From: Actinomycetota bacterium
Lineage (GTDB): Bacteria; Actinomycetota; Actinomycetes; S36-B12
Direction of reading: 5' to 3'
Assembly (NCBI GenBank): GCA_016870425.1
Contig: VGBQ01000002.1
Coordinates: 1 to 35,502, forward strand
DNA length: 35,502 nt
This document shows positions 1-8,211 of the stretch, in pieces. How positions within the stretch are numbered: position 1 is the stretch's first letter; the number at the start of each line of letters is the position of its first letter. The notes beneath the pieces were generated by a model, which was not told the DNA's origin, did no database searches, and was given only the letters and a program-made list of their open reading frames with translations. The translations under genes were made by a program, and so were the position numbers.

Positions 1-3000
1 CGAGATCTACCAGCAGTACCTCGCCGACCGCGACAGCGTCGATCCCGCCTGGTGGGACTTCTTCGCCGACTACTCCCCCGCTGATGGGTCAGCGCTCAAG
101 GCACAGATCGATCACGCCAGCGCCAATGGCCATGGGGCTTCCGCCGACGCAGCCACCACCCCGGTCCCGGCACCCGCACCGGTGACGCCTGCACCGGTGG
201 CACCCGCACCGGCCGCCGCGACGACGACCGACATCGTGACGCTGCGCGGGCCGGCCGCCCGGGTCGTCGGCAACATGGAGGCATCCCTTGCCGTGCCCAC
301 CGCGACCAGCGTTCGCGGTGTGCCGGCCAAGCTGCTCATGGACAATCGCGTCGTCATCAACAACCACCTCGCGCGCGGCCGCGGCGGCAAGGTGTCCTTC
401 ACCCACCTGATCGGCTACGCACTCGTGCGCGCCGTGGCCGCCGTCCCCGCCATGAACGACTCCTTCGCCGAGGCTGACGGCAAGCCCGCCGTGGCACATC
501 GAGAGGGCGTCAACCTCGGCGTCGCCATCGACCTGGTCAAGGATGACGGCTCGCGCCAGCTCCTGGTGCCCAACATCAAGGGCGCCCAGGCCATGGACTT
601 CGCCGCATTCTGGGCTGCTTACGAGGATGTCGTACGCCGCGCGCGCAGTGGCGCGCTGGCCGTCGACGACTTCGCCGGCACCACGATCAGCCTCACCAAT
701 CCGGGCACGCTCGGCACCGAGCACTCTGTGCCACGGCTCATGCAGGGACAGGGCTGCATCGTCGGAGTGGGTGCGATGGACTACCCCGCCGAGTGGCAGG
801 GCGCCTCCGAGGAAGCCCTCGTGCGCAACGCGGTGTCCAAGACACTCACCCTCACCTCGACGTACGACCATCGCGTCATCCAGGGCGCTCAGTCGGGCGA
901 GTTCCTCCGGCGCATTCACGAGTTGCTCCTCGGCGAGGATGACTTCTACGGCGAGATCTTCCGCAGCCTGCGCATCCCCTACGAGCCCATCCGCTGGGCC
1001 CGCGACATCTCGGCCTCCCACGAGACCGACCTGGACAAGACCGTCCGCGTGCAGGAGGTCATCCACGCCTATCGCGTGCGCGGTCACCTCATGGCCGACA
1101 CCAATCCGCTCGAGTACGAGCAGCGCATGCACCCCGACCTCGACGTACTCTCGCACGGCCTCACCCTGTGGGATCTGGACCGGGAGTTCGCCACGGGGGG
1201 CTTCGCCGGTCGGCCCCTCATGAAGTTGCGCGAGATCCTCGGCGTACTGCGTGACTCCTACACACGCAGCATCGGCATCGAGTACATGCACATCCAAGAT
1301 CCCGAGCAGCGGCGGTGGATCCAGGAGCGCGTCGAGGTGCCCCATCACAAGCCCAGCCGCGAGGAGCAGCTGCGCATCCTCCACAAGCTCAACCAATCGG
1401 AGGCCTTCGAGACCTTCCTGCAGACGAAGTACGTCGGCCAGAAGCGCTTCTCGCTCGAGGGATCGGAGTCCCTCATCCCACTACTCGACGAGGTCCTGTC
1501 CTCCGCTGCGCGCGACGACATCATCGAGGTCGCGATCGGCATGCCGCACCGCGGTCGGCTCAATGTCCTCACCAACATCGCGGGCAAGTCCTACGCCCAG
1601 ATCTTCGCGGAGTTCGAAGGCAACTACGGCGAGGAGTCCGTCCAGGGCTCCGGTGACGTGAAGTACCACCTGGGCACGAGCGGCACCTACCGCAGCATCG
1701 ACGGATACGAGACCAAGGTCTACGTCGCGGCCAACCCCTCGCACCTCGAGGCCGTCGATCCGGTGCTCGAGGGAATCGTCCGCGCCAAGCAGGACCAGCT
1801 CCCCCGCGAACGCGCCTTCGACGTCCTCCCCCTCCTGCTGCACGGCGACGCGGCCTTCGCGGGCCAGGGCGTCGTGGCCGAGACCCTCAACCTCTCCCAG
1901 CTCCAGGGCTACCGCACCGGCGGCACCGTGCACGTGGTGGTCAACAACCAGGTGGGCTTCACCACCTCACCGCGCTACAGCCGCTCGAGTGTCTACTCGA
2001 CCGACGTGGCCCGGATGGTCCAGGCGCCGATCTTCCACGTCAATGGCGACGACCCCGAAGCCGTCGTGCGCGTCGCGAAACTCGCTTTCGACTTCCGCCA
2101 GGCCTTCCACAAGGATGTCGTTATCGACCTCGTCACCTACCGCCGCCGAGGGCACAACGAGGCTGACGATCCCTCGCTGACCCAGCCGCTGATGTACGAG
2201 CTCATCGATGCCAAGCGCTCCGTACGCAAGCACTACACCGAGTCGCTCATCGGCCGCGGTGACATCAGCGTGGAGGAGGCCGAGGAGGCCCTGCGCCACT
2301 TCCAGGAGGAACTCGAGACGATCTTCCAGGGCAGCCGCGCCGCCCTGACGGAGAGTGACTTCAGCGAGGGTTCCGACGAGGTGGTGCGCACCGGTCAGCT
2401 CGCCCTCGCACCCATGGGGCCCGCCGGCGACATCGTCACCGGCATCAGCACGGACATGGTCGACTGCGTCGTCGAGTCCCAGCTCACCATGCCGGACGGG
2501 TTCACCCTCCATCCGCGACTCGCTCCCCAACTCCAGCGGCGCGCGCAGATGGTGGCCGACGACACGATCGACTGGGGCATGGGCGAGGCCCTGGCCATCG
2601 GGTCGCTGCTCATGGAGGGCAGGTCAGTCCGGCTCGCCGGGCAGGACTCCCGCCGCGGCACCTTCGGCCACCGGCACGCCGTGATCGTCGACAAGGCGAC
2701 CGGCTGGCAGTACAAGCCCCTCAAGCGCTGCTACCGCGACGGCGCCAAGCTGTGGGTCTACGACTCCCTGCTCAGCGAGTTCGCGGCCCTCGGGTTCGAG
2801 TACGGCTACTCCGTCGCGCGACCCGATGCCCTCGTCATGTGGGAGGCGCAGTTCGGTGACTTCGTCGACGGCGCACAGACGATCATCGACGAGTTCATCT
2901 CCTCTGGCGAGCAGAAGTGGAACCAGCGCTCCTCGCTGGTCATGCTCCTTCCGCACGGCTACGAAGGTCAGGGCCCCGACCACTCCTCGGCCCGCGTCGA

Positions 3001-3586
3001 GCGCTTCCTGCAGCTGTGCGCGCAGGACAACATGACCGTGGCGATGCCCTCCACTCCCGCGTCGTTCTTCCACCTGCTGCGCTGGCAGGTGCACTCCCCG
3101 CTCATCCGCCCGCTCGTCGTCTTCACGCCCAAGTCACTGCTGCGCGCCAAGGCAGCCACATCCCCGCTCTCCGACTTCCTCGACGGCCACTTCCGCCCGG
3201 CGATCGAGGACCCGACCGTGGATCCGGGTCGGGTGGAGCGCGTCCTGCTGTGCAGCGGCAAGGTCTACTACGACCTGGTCGCCGAGCGCGAACGCCGCGG
3301 GGACACCCGCACCGCAATCATCCGTGTCGAGCGCCTCTATCCCCTGCCGTGGCGCACCCTCCCGGAGATGGTCGAGGCCTACCCCCAGACGGCGAGCGTC
3401 CGCTGGGTGCAGGAAGAGCCTGCCAACCAGGGCGCGTGGTCCTTCATGGCGCTGAACCTGCCGAGCATCCTCGGCGGTCGCCCGATCGAGGGGATCTCGC
3501 GGCCATCCTCGTCCTCCCCCGCAGTCGGAAGCCACCACAGACACGAGGAAGAGCAGCGCGCCGTCATCGACGCGGCGTTCGCCTAG
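1..3586 (+). CDS. kgd: Multifunctional 2-oxoglutarate decarboxylase/dehydrogenase (fused E2 acyltransferase + E1), 5' partial
   Basis: Converts 2-oxoglutarate in the TCA cycle, using ThDP in the E1 part and a fused succinyltransferase-like E2 domain, as in actinobacterial Kgd/OdhA. The frame is open from base 2, and its first residues (IYQQYLADRDSVDPAWWDFF) are the typical Kgd N-terminal helix, so only a few residues are lost off the edge. An Ala/Pro/Thr linker follows (about 115-230). The E2 domain (about 240-950) carries the acyltransferase motif DHRVIQGAQSGEFL. The E1 part shows GMPHRGRLNVL, then GDAAFAGQG and VVNNQVGF for ThDP/Mg binding, and ends in a transketolase-like C-terminal half. 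Stop TAG. There is no lipoyl domain, as expected for this fused type. DUF6104 starts 3 nt downstream. Family assignment is secure; whether decarboxylase or dehydrogenase activity dominates in the cell cannot be read from sequence. Confidence 0.97.
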   Translation, partial: EIYQQYLADRDSVDPAWWDFFADYSPADGSALKAQIDHASANGHGASADAATTPVPAPAPVTPAPVAPAPAAATTTDIVTLRGPAARVVGNMEASLAVPTATSVRGVPAKLLMDNRVVINNHLARGRGGKVSFTHLIGYALVRAVAAVPAMNDSFAEADGKPAVAHREGVNLGVAIDLVKDDGSRQLLVPNIKGAQAMDFAAFWAAYEDVVRRARSGALAVDDFAGTTISLTNPGTLGTEHSVPRLMQGQGCIVGVGAMDYPAEWQGASEEALVRNAVSKTLTLTSTYDHRVIQGAQSGEFLRRIHELLLGEDDFYGEIFRSLRIPYEPIRWARDISASHETDLDKTVRVQEVIHAYRVRGHLMADTNPLEYEQRMHPDLDVLSHGLTLWDLDREFATGGFAGRPLMKLREILGVLRDSYTRSIGIEYMHIQDPEQRRWIQERVEVPHHKPSREEQLRILHKLNQSEAFETFLQTKYVGQKRFSLEGSESLIPLLDEVLSSAARDDIIEVAIGMPHRGRLNVLTNIAGKSYAQIFAEFEGNYGEESVQGSGDVKYHLGTSGTYRSIDGYETKVYVAANPSHLEAVDPVLEGIVRAKQDQLPRERAFDVLPLLLHGDAAFAGQGVVAETLNLSQLQGYRTGGTVHVVVNNQVGFTTSPRYSRSSVYSTDVARMVQAPIFHVNGDDPEAVVRVAKLAFDFRQAFHKDVVIDLVTYRRRGHNEADDPSLTQPLMYELIDAKRSVRKHYTESLIGRGDISVEEAEEALRHFQEELETIFQGSRAALTESDFSEGSDEVVRTGQLALAPMGPAGDIVTGISTDMVDCVVESQLTMPDGFTLHPRLAPQLQRRAQMVADDTIDWGMGEALAIGSLLMEGRSVRLAGQDSRRGTFGHRHAVIVDKATGWQYKPLKRCYRDGAKLWVYDSLLSEFAALGFEYGYSVARPDALVMWEAQFGDFVDGAQTIIDEFISSGEQKWNQRSSLVMLLPHGYEGQGPDHSSARVERFLQLCAQDNMTVAMPSTPASFFHLLRWQVHSPLIRPLVVFTPKSLLRAKAATSPLSDFLDGHFRPAIEDPTVDPGRVERVLLCSGKVYYDLVAERERRGDTRTAIIRVERLYPLPWRTLPEMVEAYPQTASVRWVQEEPANQGAWSFMALNLPSILGGRPIEGISRPSSSSPAVGSHHRHEEEQRAVIDAAFA

Positions 3587-3589
3587 GCC

Positions 3590-3766
3590 ATGTACTTCAC
3601 CGACAGGGGAATCGAAGAGCTCCAGCGCCGGCGCGGCGAGGAGGAGATCAGCCTGGACTGGCTCGCTGAGCGCCTGCGCGAGTTCGTCGACCTCCACCCC
3701 GAATTCGAGACGCCGGTCGAGCGCCTCGCCACGTGGTTGGCCCGGCTCGACGACCCGGAGGACTGA
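3590..3766 (+). CDS. DUF6104 family small protein
   Basis: A 58-residue acidic protein beginning MYFTDRGIEELQRRRG and ending LARLDDPED. The sequence and its position right after kgd match the small actinobacterial DUF6104 family found beside kgd in Streptomyces and relatives (recalled, not searched). The ATG lies 3 nt after the kgd TAG, so translation is probably coupled to kgd. There is no signal peptide, membrane segment or cysteine. Its function is unknown to me; the conserved neighbourhood suggests a role tied to Kgd or its expression. Confidence 0.85.
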   Translation: MYFTDRGIEELQRRRGEEEISLDWLAERLREFVDLHPEFETPVERLATWLARLDDPED

Positions 3767-3788
3767 CCTGACCAGCACCACGGCGGAG

Positions 3789-5036
3789 GTGCGCGCTGTC
3801 CTGCGCGGACCCTTCGGCCGACTCGCACTCGGCCGCTTCCTCGATGCCATCGGCAACGGCCTCACCCTCTCCCTCCTCGTCGTCTACCTCGCCGAGGTCC
3901 GAGGACTGCCGATCTTCACGGCCTCGCTCGTCCTCACCTGGATGGCGGTCATCGGGCTCTTCGCCGTCCCGATCGCCGGCAGTCTCACGGACCGCTTCGG
4001 TCCTCGACGCGTGCTCCTCGTCGCCATTCTCGTGGAGGCATCAGGTGTCGCCCTCATGTCCCAGGTCACCACCGCGCCCGCCGCCTTCGCCGTCGCCTCG
4101 CTGCTCGCCCTGGGAGCGGCCGGCATCTGGGGACCGCTGAGCACATTCACCGCGCAGGTCGTGGAGGAGGAGCAGCGCACGACCGCCTTCGCCGTGGGCT
4201 TCATGCTCCTCAACCTCGGCCTCGGCGTCGGTGGTCTCATCGGCGCAGCCATCATCGACATCGACCGCCCCGAGACATTCGTCGTGCTCTATCTCGTGGA
4301 CGCTCTGACCTATCTCTTCGCCTGGGCGGCCGTCGCGAGCCTGCGGGGCCTCGGCGGGCCGGTGGTGTCGGCGGAGACCGACCGGTCGACCGACGCGCCT
4401 CGCCAGGGCTGGCGTGAGGTCCTGAGCGATCGGCGCCTGCGCAGGCAGATTGCGGTGTCGCTCTTGCTGCTCACCTGCGGCTATGGCTCCCTTGAGGCGG
4501 GACTGGCGATCTTCATCACCGACACGGCGCAATTGCCCGAGCGGCTCATCGGCGTCGTCTGGATGGCCAACACGGTGACAATCGTGCTGGGGCAGTTGCT
4601 GGTCTTGCGTCTCGTGCGCGGCCGCTCGCGCACCCGCATGATCGGACTGGTAGGGGCACTGTGGGGGGTGTCCTGGCTGCTGATGTCGACGGTGCCCGGC
4701 ATCCCGGTCGCCCCTGCCGTGGTCGTCCTCATCGCGTCCACGGTGATCTTCGCGCTCGGGGAGACCGTCTGGAGCCCCACGGCACCTGCCCTGATCAACT
4801 CCATCGCTCCCGACCATCTGCGCGGGCGCTACAACAGCGCACAGTCGCTGACCTGGAGCTTGGGCGCGACCCTGGCACCCGTGGCCTCCGGCGCACTCAT
4901 CGGGGCGGGGCGCGGAGTCACCTGGGCGATGCTCATCGCCGTGGGATGCTTCGCGGCAGCGGCGTTCGCGCAGACCCTGCGCCCGATGCTCACCCCGGCC
5001 GAGGACGGCCGGGAGCCCGCAGCAACGGCCTCCTAG
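3789..5036 (+). CDS. Major facilitator superfamily transporter
   Basis: A 415-residue MFS permease of the drug-efflux-like group with about 12 hydrophobic segments. The loop after TM2 (GSLTDRFGPRRVLL) fits the MFS motif A, and a second basic loop separates the two halves. The annotated GTG has GGCGGAG directly against it, which is a poor RBS distance. An in-frame CTG at 3768 would add MTSTTAE and has GGAGGA (3757-3762) 5 nt upstream, so a non-canonical upstream start is possible. It follows DUF6104 by 22 nt (2 nt with the CTG start) and may be cotranscribed with kgd. Its stop overlaps the convergent malic enzyme stop in a shared CTAG. Substrate unknown. Confidence 0.88.
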   Translation: MRAVLRGPFGRLALGRFLDAIGNGLTLSLLVVYLAEVRGLPIFTASLVLTWMAVIGLFAVPIAGSLTDRFGPRRVLLVAILVEASGVALMSQVTTAPAAFAVASLLALGAAGIWGPLSTFTAQVVEEEQRTTAFAVGFMLLNLGLGVGGLIGAAIIDIDRPETFVVLYLVDALTYLFAWAAVASLRGLGGPVVSAETDRSTDAPRQGWREVLSDRRLRRQIAVSLLLLTCGYGSLEAGLAIFITDTAQLPERLIGVVWMANTVTIVLGQLLVLRLVRGRSRTRMIGLVGALWGVSWLLMSTVPGIPVAPAVVVLIASTVIFALGETVWSPTAPALINSIAPDHLRGRYNSAQSLTWSLGATLAPVASGALIGAGRGVTWAMLIAVGCFAAAAFAQTLRPMLTPAEDGREPAATAS

Positions 5037-6220
5037 CGCCGCGCGACACCCTCCGCGTGCGCAGCCGCCGCCACGGCACGCGGCACGGCGACGCCGACCC
5101 GCGGATCAAAGACGCTCGGCACGATGAGATCCGGGGCGAGTTCATCGGCGACCACGTCGGCGATCGCCTGCGCTGCCGCGAGTTTCATCCCCTTCGTGAT
5201 CGTGGTCGCTCGCACATCGAGGGCACCGCGGAAGATGCCGGGGAAGGCGAGCACGTTGTTGATCTGGTTGGGGAAGTCACTGCGCCCGGTGGCGACGACC
5301 ACGGCAGTGCGCATCGCCACCTCCGGGTGGATCTCCGGATCGGGGTTGGCCAGTGCGAAGACAATGGCACTGGGCGCCATCGACGCCACCGCCTCGTCGG
5401 AGACCTCGCCGGCGGACAATCCGATGAAGACATCTGCGCCGGCCATGGCCTCCTCGATCGATCCCTCGATATCGAGTCGGTTGGTGCGCGCGGCAAGCGC
5501 GGCCTTCACCGGGGTGAGATCCTCGCGCGAGCTCGAGATGATGCCCACCGAGTCACCGACGGCGATATCGCCGATGCCCGCCTCGAGCAGGATGTCCGTG
5601 ACGGCGACCCCAGCCGCCCCCGCACCCGAGACGACCGCACGCAGGTCCGAGATGGGGCGTCCCACGACCCGAGCGGCATTGAGCAGGGCGGCAAGCACGA
5701 CCACGGCCGTGCCGTGCTGGTCGTCGTGGAAGACCGGGATATCGAGGGCGGCGTCGAGGCGCTCCTCGATCTCGAAGCATCGCGGGGCACTGATGTCCTC
5801 GAGGTTGACTCCGCCGTACGCCGGGGCGATGCGGATGACTGTCTCCACGATCTCGTCGACGTCCTTCGTCGACAGGCAGATCGGCACGGCGTCGACTCCG
5901 CCGAACTCCTTGAAGAGCAGCGCCTTGCCCTCCATGACGGGCAGGGCCGCCTCGGGGCCGATGTCGCCCAGGCCGAGCACGGCGGTGCCATCCGTCACGA
6001 CGAGGACGGTGTTGGACTTCCAGGTGTATTCACGGGCGAGTTCTGGGTTCTCGGCGATGGCTGAGGACACGCGGGCGACACCCGGGGTGTAGGCAAGCGC
6101 CAGGCCCTCGCGATCACGGATGCGGACGGTGGGGCGCACCTCGATCTTGCCCCCCTGATGGAGGGGGAAGGCCGGGTCGATGGTGTCGCCGTTGCCGCTC
6201 ATGAAGGTGTAGTCAACCAC
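5033..6220 (-). CDS. Malic enzyme (single-domain type)
   Basis: Oxidative decarboxylation of malate to pyruvate with NAD(P). At 395 residues it is the short bacterial form without a phosphotransacetylase domain. Visible signatures are EGLALAYTPGVARVS near the N terminus, the PVFHDDQHGTAVV metal/substrate segment, the Rossmann loop SGAGAAGVAVTDILL and the terminal NQINNVLAFPGIFRGALD. The GTG at 6220 lies 5' of the sodX stop (8-nt overlap), so sodX may drive it by coupling. An in-frame ATG at 6202 (MSGNGD) is the alternative, and neither start has a clear RBS. NAD versus NADP preference cannot be decided. It is convergent with the MFS gene, sharing CTAG. Confidence 0.93.
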   Translation of the reverse strand: MVDYTFMSGNGDTIDPAFPLHQGGKIEVRPTVRIRDREGLALAYTPGVARVSSAIAENPELAREYTWKSNTVLVVTDGTAVLGLGDIGPEAALPVMEGKALLFKEFGGVDAVPICLSTKDVDEIVETVIRIAPAYGGVNLEDISAPRCFEIEERLDAALDIPVFHDDQHGTAVVVLAALLNAARVVGRPISDLRAVVSGAGAAGVAVTDILLEAGIGDIAVGDSVGIISSSREDLTPVKAALAARTNRLDIEGSIEEAMAGADVFIGLSAGEVSDEAVASMAPSAIVFALANPDPEIHPEVAMRTAVVVATGRSDFPNQINNVLAFPGIFRGALDVRATTITKGMKLAAAQAIADVVADELAPDLIVPSVFDPRVGVAVPRAVAAAAHAEGVARR

Positions 6221-6542
6221 CGCGACGAGGGATGCGCCTGGGCGGCAGCGGCCTATACCTGAGCATCAGGCGGGCGACGATCGCCTCGGGATCGACCGGG
6301 CCGTAGTGGCGGCTGTCGCGGCTGCGCTCCGAGTTGTCTCCCTCGACCCACCAGCGCGCCCCTTCTCGATCGGTGATGCGCTTCACGGTGAGCAGGTCCT
6401 CCTGCTCAGGCTGGCGGACAACCACCACGTCGCCCACGGCGACACGGCGGGTACGCCGGGCCAGCCACCACTCGCCCGACCGCAGTGTCGGCTCCATCGA
6501 GTCGCCAGCGATGGCGACGGGGAACCACGGCAGGCGGGCCAT
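6213..6542 (-). CDS. sodX: Nickel-SOD maturation protease (S26 signal-peptidase family)
   Basis: A 109-residue S26 serine protease predicted to cleave the NiSOD propeptide and free the His1 that binds nickel. The catalytic serine is in AGDSMEPTLRSGEWW and the catalytic lysine in LLTVKRITDREG; WVEGDNSERSRDSRHYG is the usual conserved box D/E region. It has no transmembrane anchor, unlike LepB, which fits the cytoplasmic SodX type. The start was chosen because a CATGAT hexamer ends exactly 6 nt upstream, matching the leaderless pattern of the window; longer frames reaching 6686 would run into sodN and have unrelated sequence. It is divergent from sodN and overlaps the malic enzyme start by 8 nt. 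Confidence 0.93.
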   Translation of the reverse strand: MARLPWFPVAIAGDSMEPTLRSGEWWLARRTRRVAVGDVVVVRQPEQEDLLTVKRITDREGARWWVEGDNSERSRDSRHYGPVDPEAIVARLMLRYRPLPPRRIPRRGG

Positions 6543-6548
6543 GCCGGG

Positions 6549-6554
6549 ATCATG
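6549..6554 (-). promoter_or_regulatory. -10-like hexamer for leaderless sodX
   Basis: CATGAT on the minus strand, separated by 6 nt (CCCGGC) from the sodX ATG. The spacing is the same as at ten or more other genes here and supports the short sodX start. Confidence 0.5.
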
Positions 6555-6589
6555 CCCGAGCACCGGATGCCGCCGGGGGGCAGCCCGTC

Positions 6590-6595
6590 TAGGGT
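6590..6595 (+). promoter_or_regulatory. -10-like hexamer of sodN
   Basis: TAGGGT lies 37 nt upstream of the sodN ATG, which leaves a short leader carrying the strong RBS GGAGG at 6624-6628. It sits in the 90-nt divergent sodX/sodN spacer. Confidence 0.45.
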
Positions 6596-6632
6596 GGAGC
6601 CCACAGCGCATAGCGCCCCGGACGGAGGAATG

Positions 6633-7043
6633 ATGCTTACTCGGATCACCGCGTGGCTTGCCCCGCGCACCACGGTCCATGCCCACTGCGACCTGCCCTG
6701 CGGCGTCTATGACCCCGCGCAGGCCAAGATCGAGGCGCAGTCAGTCAAGGCATGCATGGAGAAGTACCACGCGTCGGACGATCCCGACTTCAAAGCTCGC
6801 GCGATCGCCATCAAGGAGGATCGCTCCAATCTCGTGAAGGAGCACCTGTGGGTGCTGTGGACCGACTACTTCAAGCCCCCGCACTTCGAGAAGTACCCCA
6901 ACCTCAACCAGCTCTTCAACGAGGCGACCAAGCTCGCCGGCGCCGGTGGCACCAAGGGCACCGTCGATGTCGCTGTCGCTGACCAACTGCTCGGCAAGAT
7001 CGACGAGATCTCCGAGATCTTCTGGGAAACCAAGAAGGCCTAG
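6633..7043 (+). CDS. sodN: Nickel superoxide dismutase precursor
   Basis: Cytoplasmic NiSOD that dismutes superoxide. The 136-residue precursor has a 17-residue propeptide ending in VHA, followed by the nickel hook HCDLPCGVYDPAQ. The mature His1, Cys2 and Cys6 ligands and the PCGVY turn are intact. The mature length of about 119 residues and the helical C-terminal domain fit the family. Tandem ATGs occur at 6630 and 6633; GGAGG at 6624-6628 is better spaced for 6633. The adjacent divergent sodX supplies the protease needed for maturation, so the locus is functionally complete apart from nickel uptake. A strong terminator follows. Confidence 0.98.
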   Translation: MLTRITAWLAPRTTVHAHCDLPCGVYDPAQAKIEAQSVKACMEKYHASDDPDFKARAIAIKEDRSNLVKEHLWVLWTDYFKPPHFEKYPNLNQLFNEATKLAGAGGTKGTVDVAVADQLLGKIDEISEIFWETKKA

Positions 7044-7052
7044 GTGTGACGG

Positions 7053-7093
7053 AAGGCCCCTGATCCGCCGCTGCGGGTCAGGGGCCTTTGGTT
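7053..7093 (+). terminator. Rho-independent terminator of sodN
   Basis: The arms AAGGCCCCTGATCCGC and GCGGGTCAGGGGCCTT form a long GC-rich stem around a short CGCT loop, with one small mismatch, followed by TTGGTTT. It starts 9 nt after the sodN stop. This is the clearest terminator in the window. Confidence 0.88.
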
Positions 7094-7138
7094 TGACGCA
7101 AGCACCCGCCATGGCCTACCCGGCCTAGTGCGGGCCAC

Positions 7139-7144
7139 TAGCCT
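7139..7144 (+). promoter_or_regulatory. -10-like hexamer for the C45 gene
   Basis: TAGCCT is followed by 7 nt (GGGCGAC) and the ATG at 7152, so the mRNA should be leaderless or nearly so. No recognisable -35 was seen. Confidence 0.5.
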
Positions 7145-7151
7145 GGGCGAC

Positions 7152-8171
7152 ATGCCACATTCCCTCTCGGTGTACGGCGACTCCCGCACACGAGGACTGT
7201 CGCAGGGGGAGCACCTACGCGCCGACATTCACGACGTTGTGCATCGGGTCATGGACTCGATGGGGGGACCAGACGGAGTTGACAGGTTCCTGGCCAGCAC
7301 GAACTTCCTGCCGGCGATCACCAAGCACACACCCCGTCTCCTCGCGGAACTCGAGGGCATTGCCGTCGGAGCCAATGCGCGATTCGCTGATCTCCTGGCT
7401 CACAACCTGATGGATGAATACTGGTGGTGGTCACAGGATCAGCGCCATCGCGAGGCGTGCAGCAGCGTCGCGAGTGTGGGCCCCCCGGCCCTCGTGGGTC
7501 AGACCATGGACCTCGACAGATTCCTCGACGGGAGTCAATGCCTCATCTCACATCACGACGACAGCGCGACCCTTGCCGTCTTGACCTCAGCGGGGATGGT
7601 AGGTCTGTGCGGAGTGTCCAGCATGGGCTTCGGCCTGTGCGTCAATGCGCTCACGATGCTCACGCACAGCGGTTCCGGCCTGCCCGTCGCCTTTGCCTTC
7701 CGAGGCGCGCTGGCGCAACCCGACGCCCCACGCGCGCTCGATTTCCTTCGCTCCGTGCCGCATGCCTCCGGCCAGCACTACGCCATCGTGGGACGTGGGC
7801 CGCACGGCCAGATGACGGCCAGCATCGAGTGTTCAGCGCGTGGAGCAACCACCTCGGCGGAGGCCAACAGCAATTTTGGCCATGCCAACCATCCGCTTGC
7901 GAGTGCAGACATTGACTCGCATGCCAGCACCGGAGCTGAAGGTTCAAGCGCACTTCGCCAATCAGCCCTGGAAGCCGCCCTACCCTCAGTCACGAACGCA
8001 GACGGCCTCATGCATCTGCTCAGCACCGAGCCACTGTGCGAGCCCCGGCGCGACGACCGCGACTGGTTCACCTTCGGCGCCATCGTCGCCCAGATCGACG
8101 ACGTGGTCACGATCAACTACGCGCTCGGCCCCCCCGATACTGATCCCTGGCATACCGCAGTAGTGGCCTGA
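7152..8171 (+). CDS. C45-family (penicillin acyltransferase-like) Ntn hydrolase
   Basis: A 339-residue protein of the acyl-CoA:6-aminopenicillanate acyltransferase/C45 family, Ntn hydrolases that self-cleave before a catalytic cysteine and then hydrolyse or transfer acyl-amide groups. The predicted nucleophile is the Cys in HREACSSVASVG (about residue 107), followed by the family element GQTMDLD. Upstream, AELEGIAVGANARFADLLAHN is the conserved helix of the family. The residue before the cysteine is Ala, not the Gly of the fungal enzyme. There is no signal peptide. The start is set by the -10 hexamer 7 nt upstream; an upstream GTG at 7128 would lie before that promoter. Substrate unknown. No antibiotic biosynthesis genes are nearby, so a housekeeping amidase or acylase role is as likely. 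Confidence 0.85.
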   Translation: MPHSLSVYGDSRTRGLSQGEHLRADIHDVVHRVMDSMGGPDGVDRFLASTNFLPAITKHTPRLLAELEGIAVGANARFADLLAHNLMDEYWWWSQDQRHREACSSVASVGPPALVGQTMDLDRFLDGSQCLISHHDDSATLAVLTSAGMVGLCGVSSMGFGLCVNALTMLTHSGSGLPVAFAFRGALAQPDAPRALDFLRSVPHASGQHYAIVGRGPHGQMTASIECSARGATTSAEANSNFGHANHPLASADIDSHASTGAEGSSALRQSALEAALPSVTNADGLMHLLSTEPLCEPRRDDRDWFTFGAIVAQIDDVVTINYALGPPDTDPWHTAVVA

Positions 8172-8211
8172 GCCGCGCACTTCGGCGTCGTTCCTAGGCG
8201 AGACCCTCGCG

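Noticed and set aside
89..1396. Long open frame on the minus strand inside kgd
   Set aside because: It has no family resemblance and lies antiparallel to the well-conserved Kgd coding frame; such shadows are expected in GC-rich DNA.
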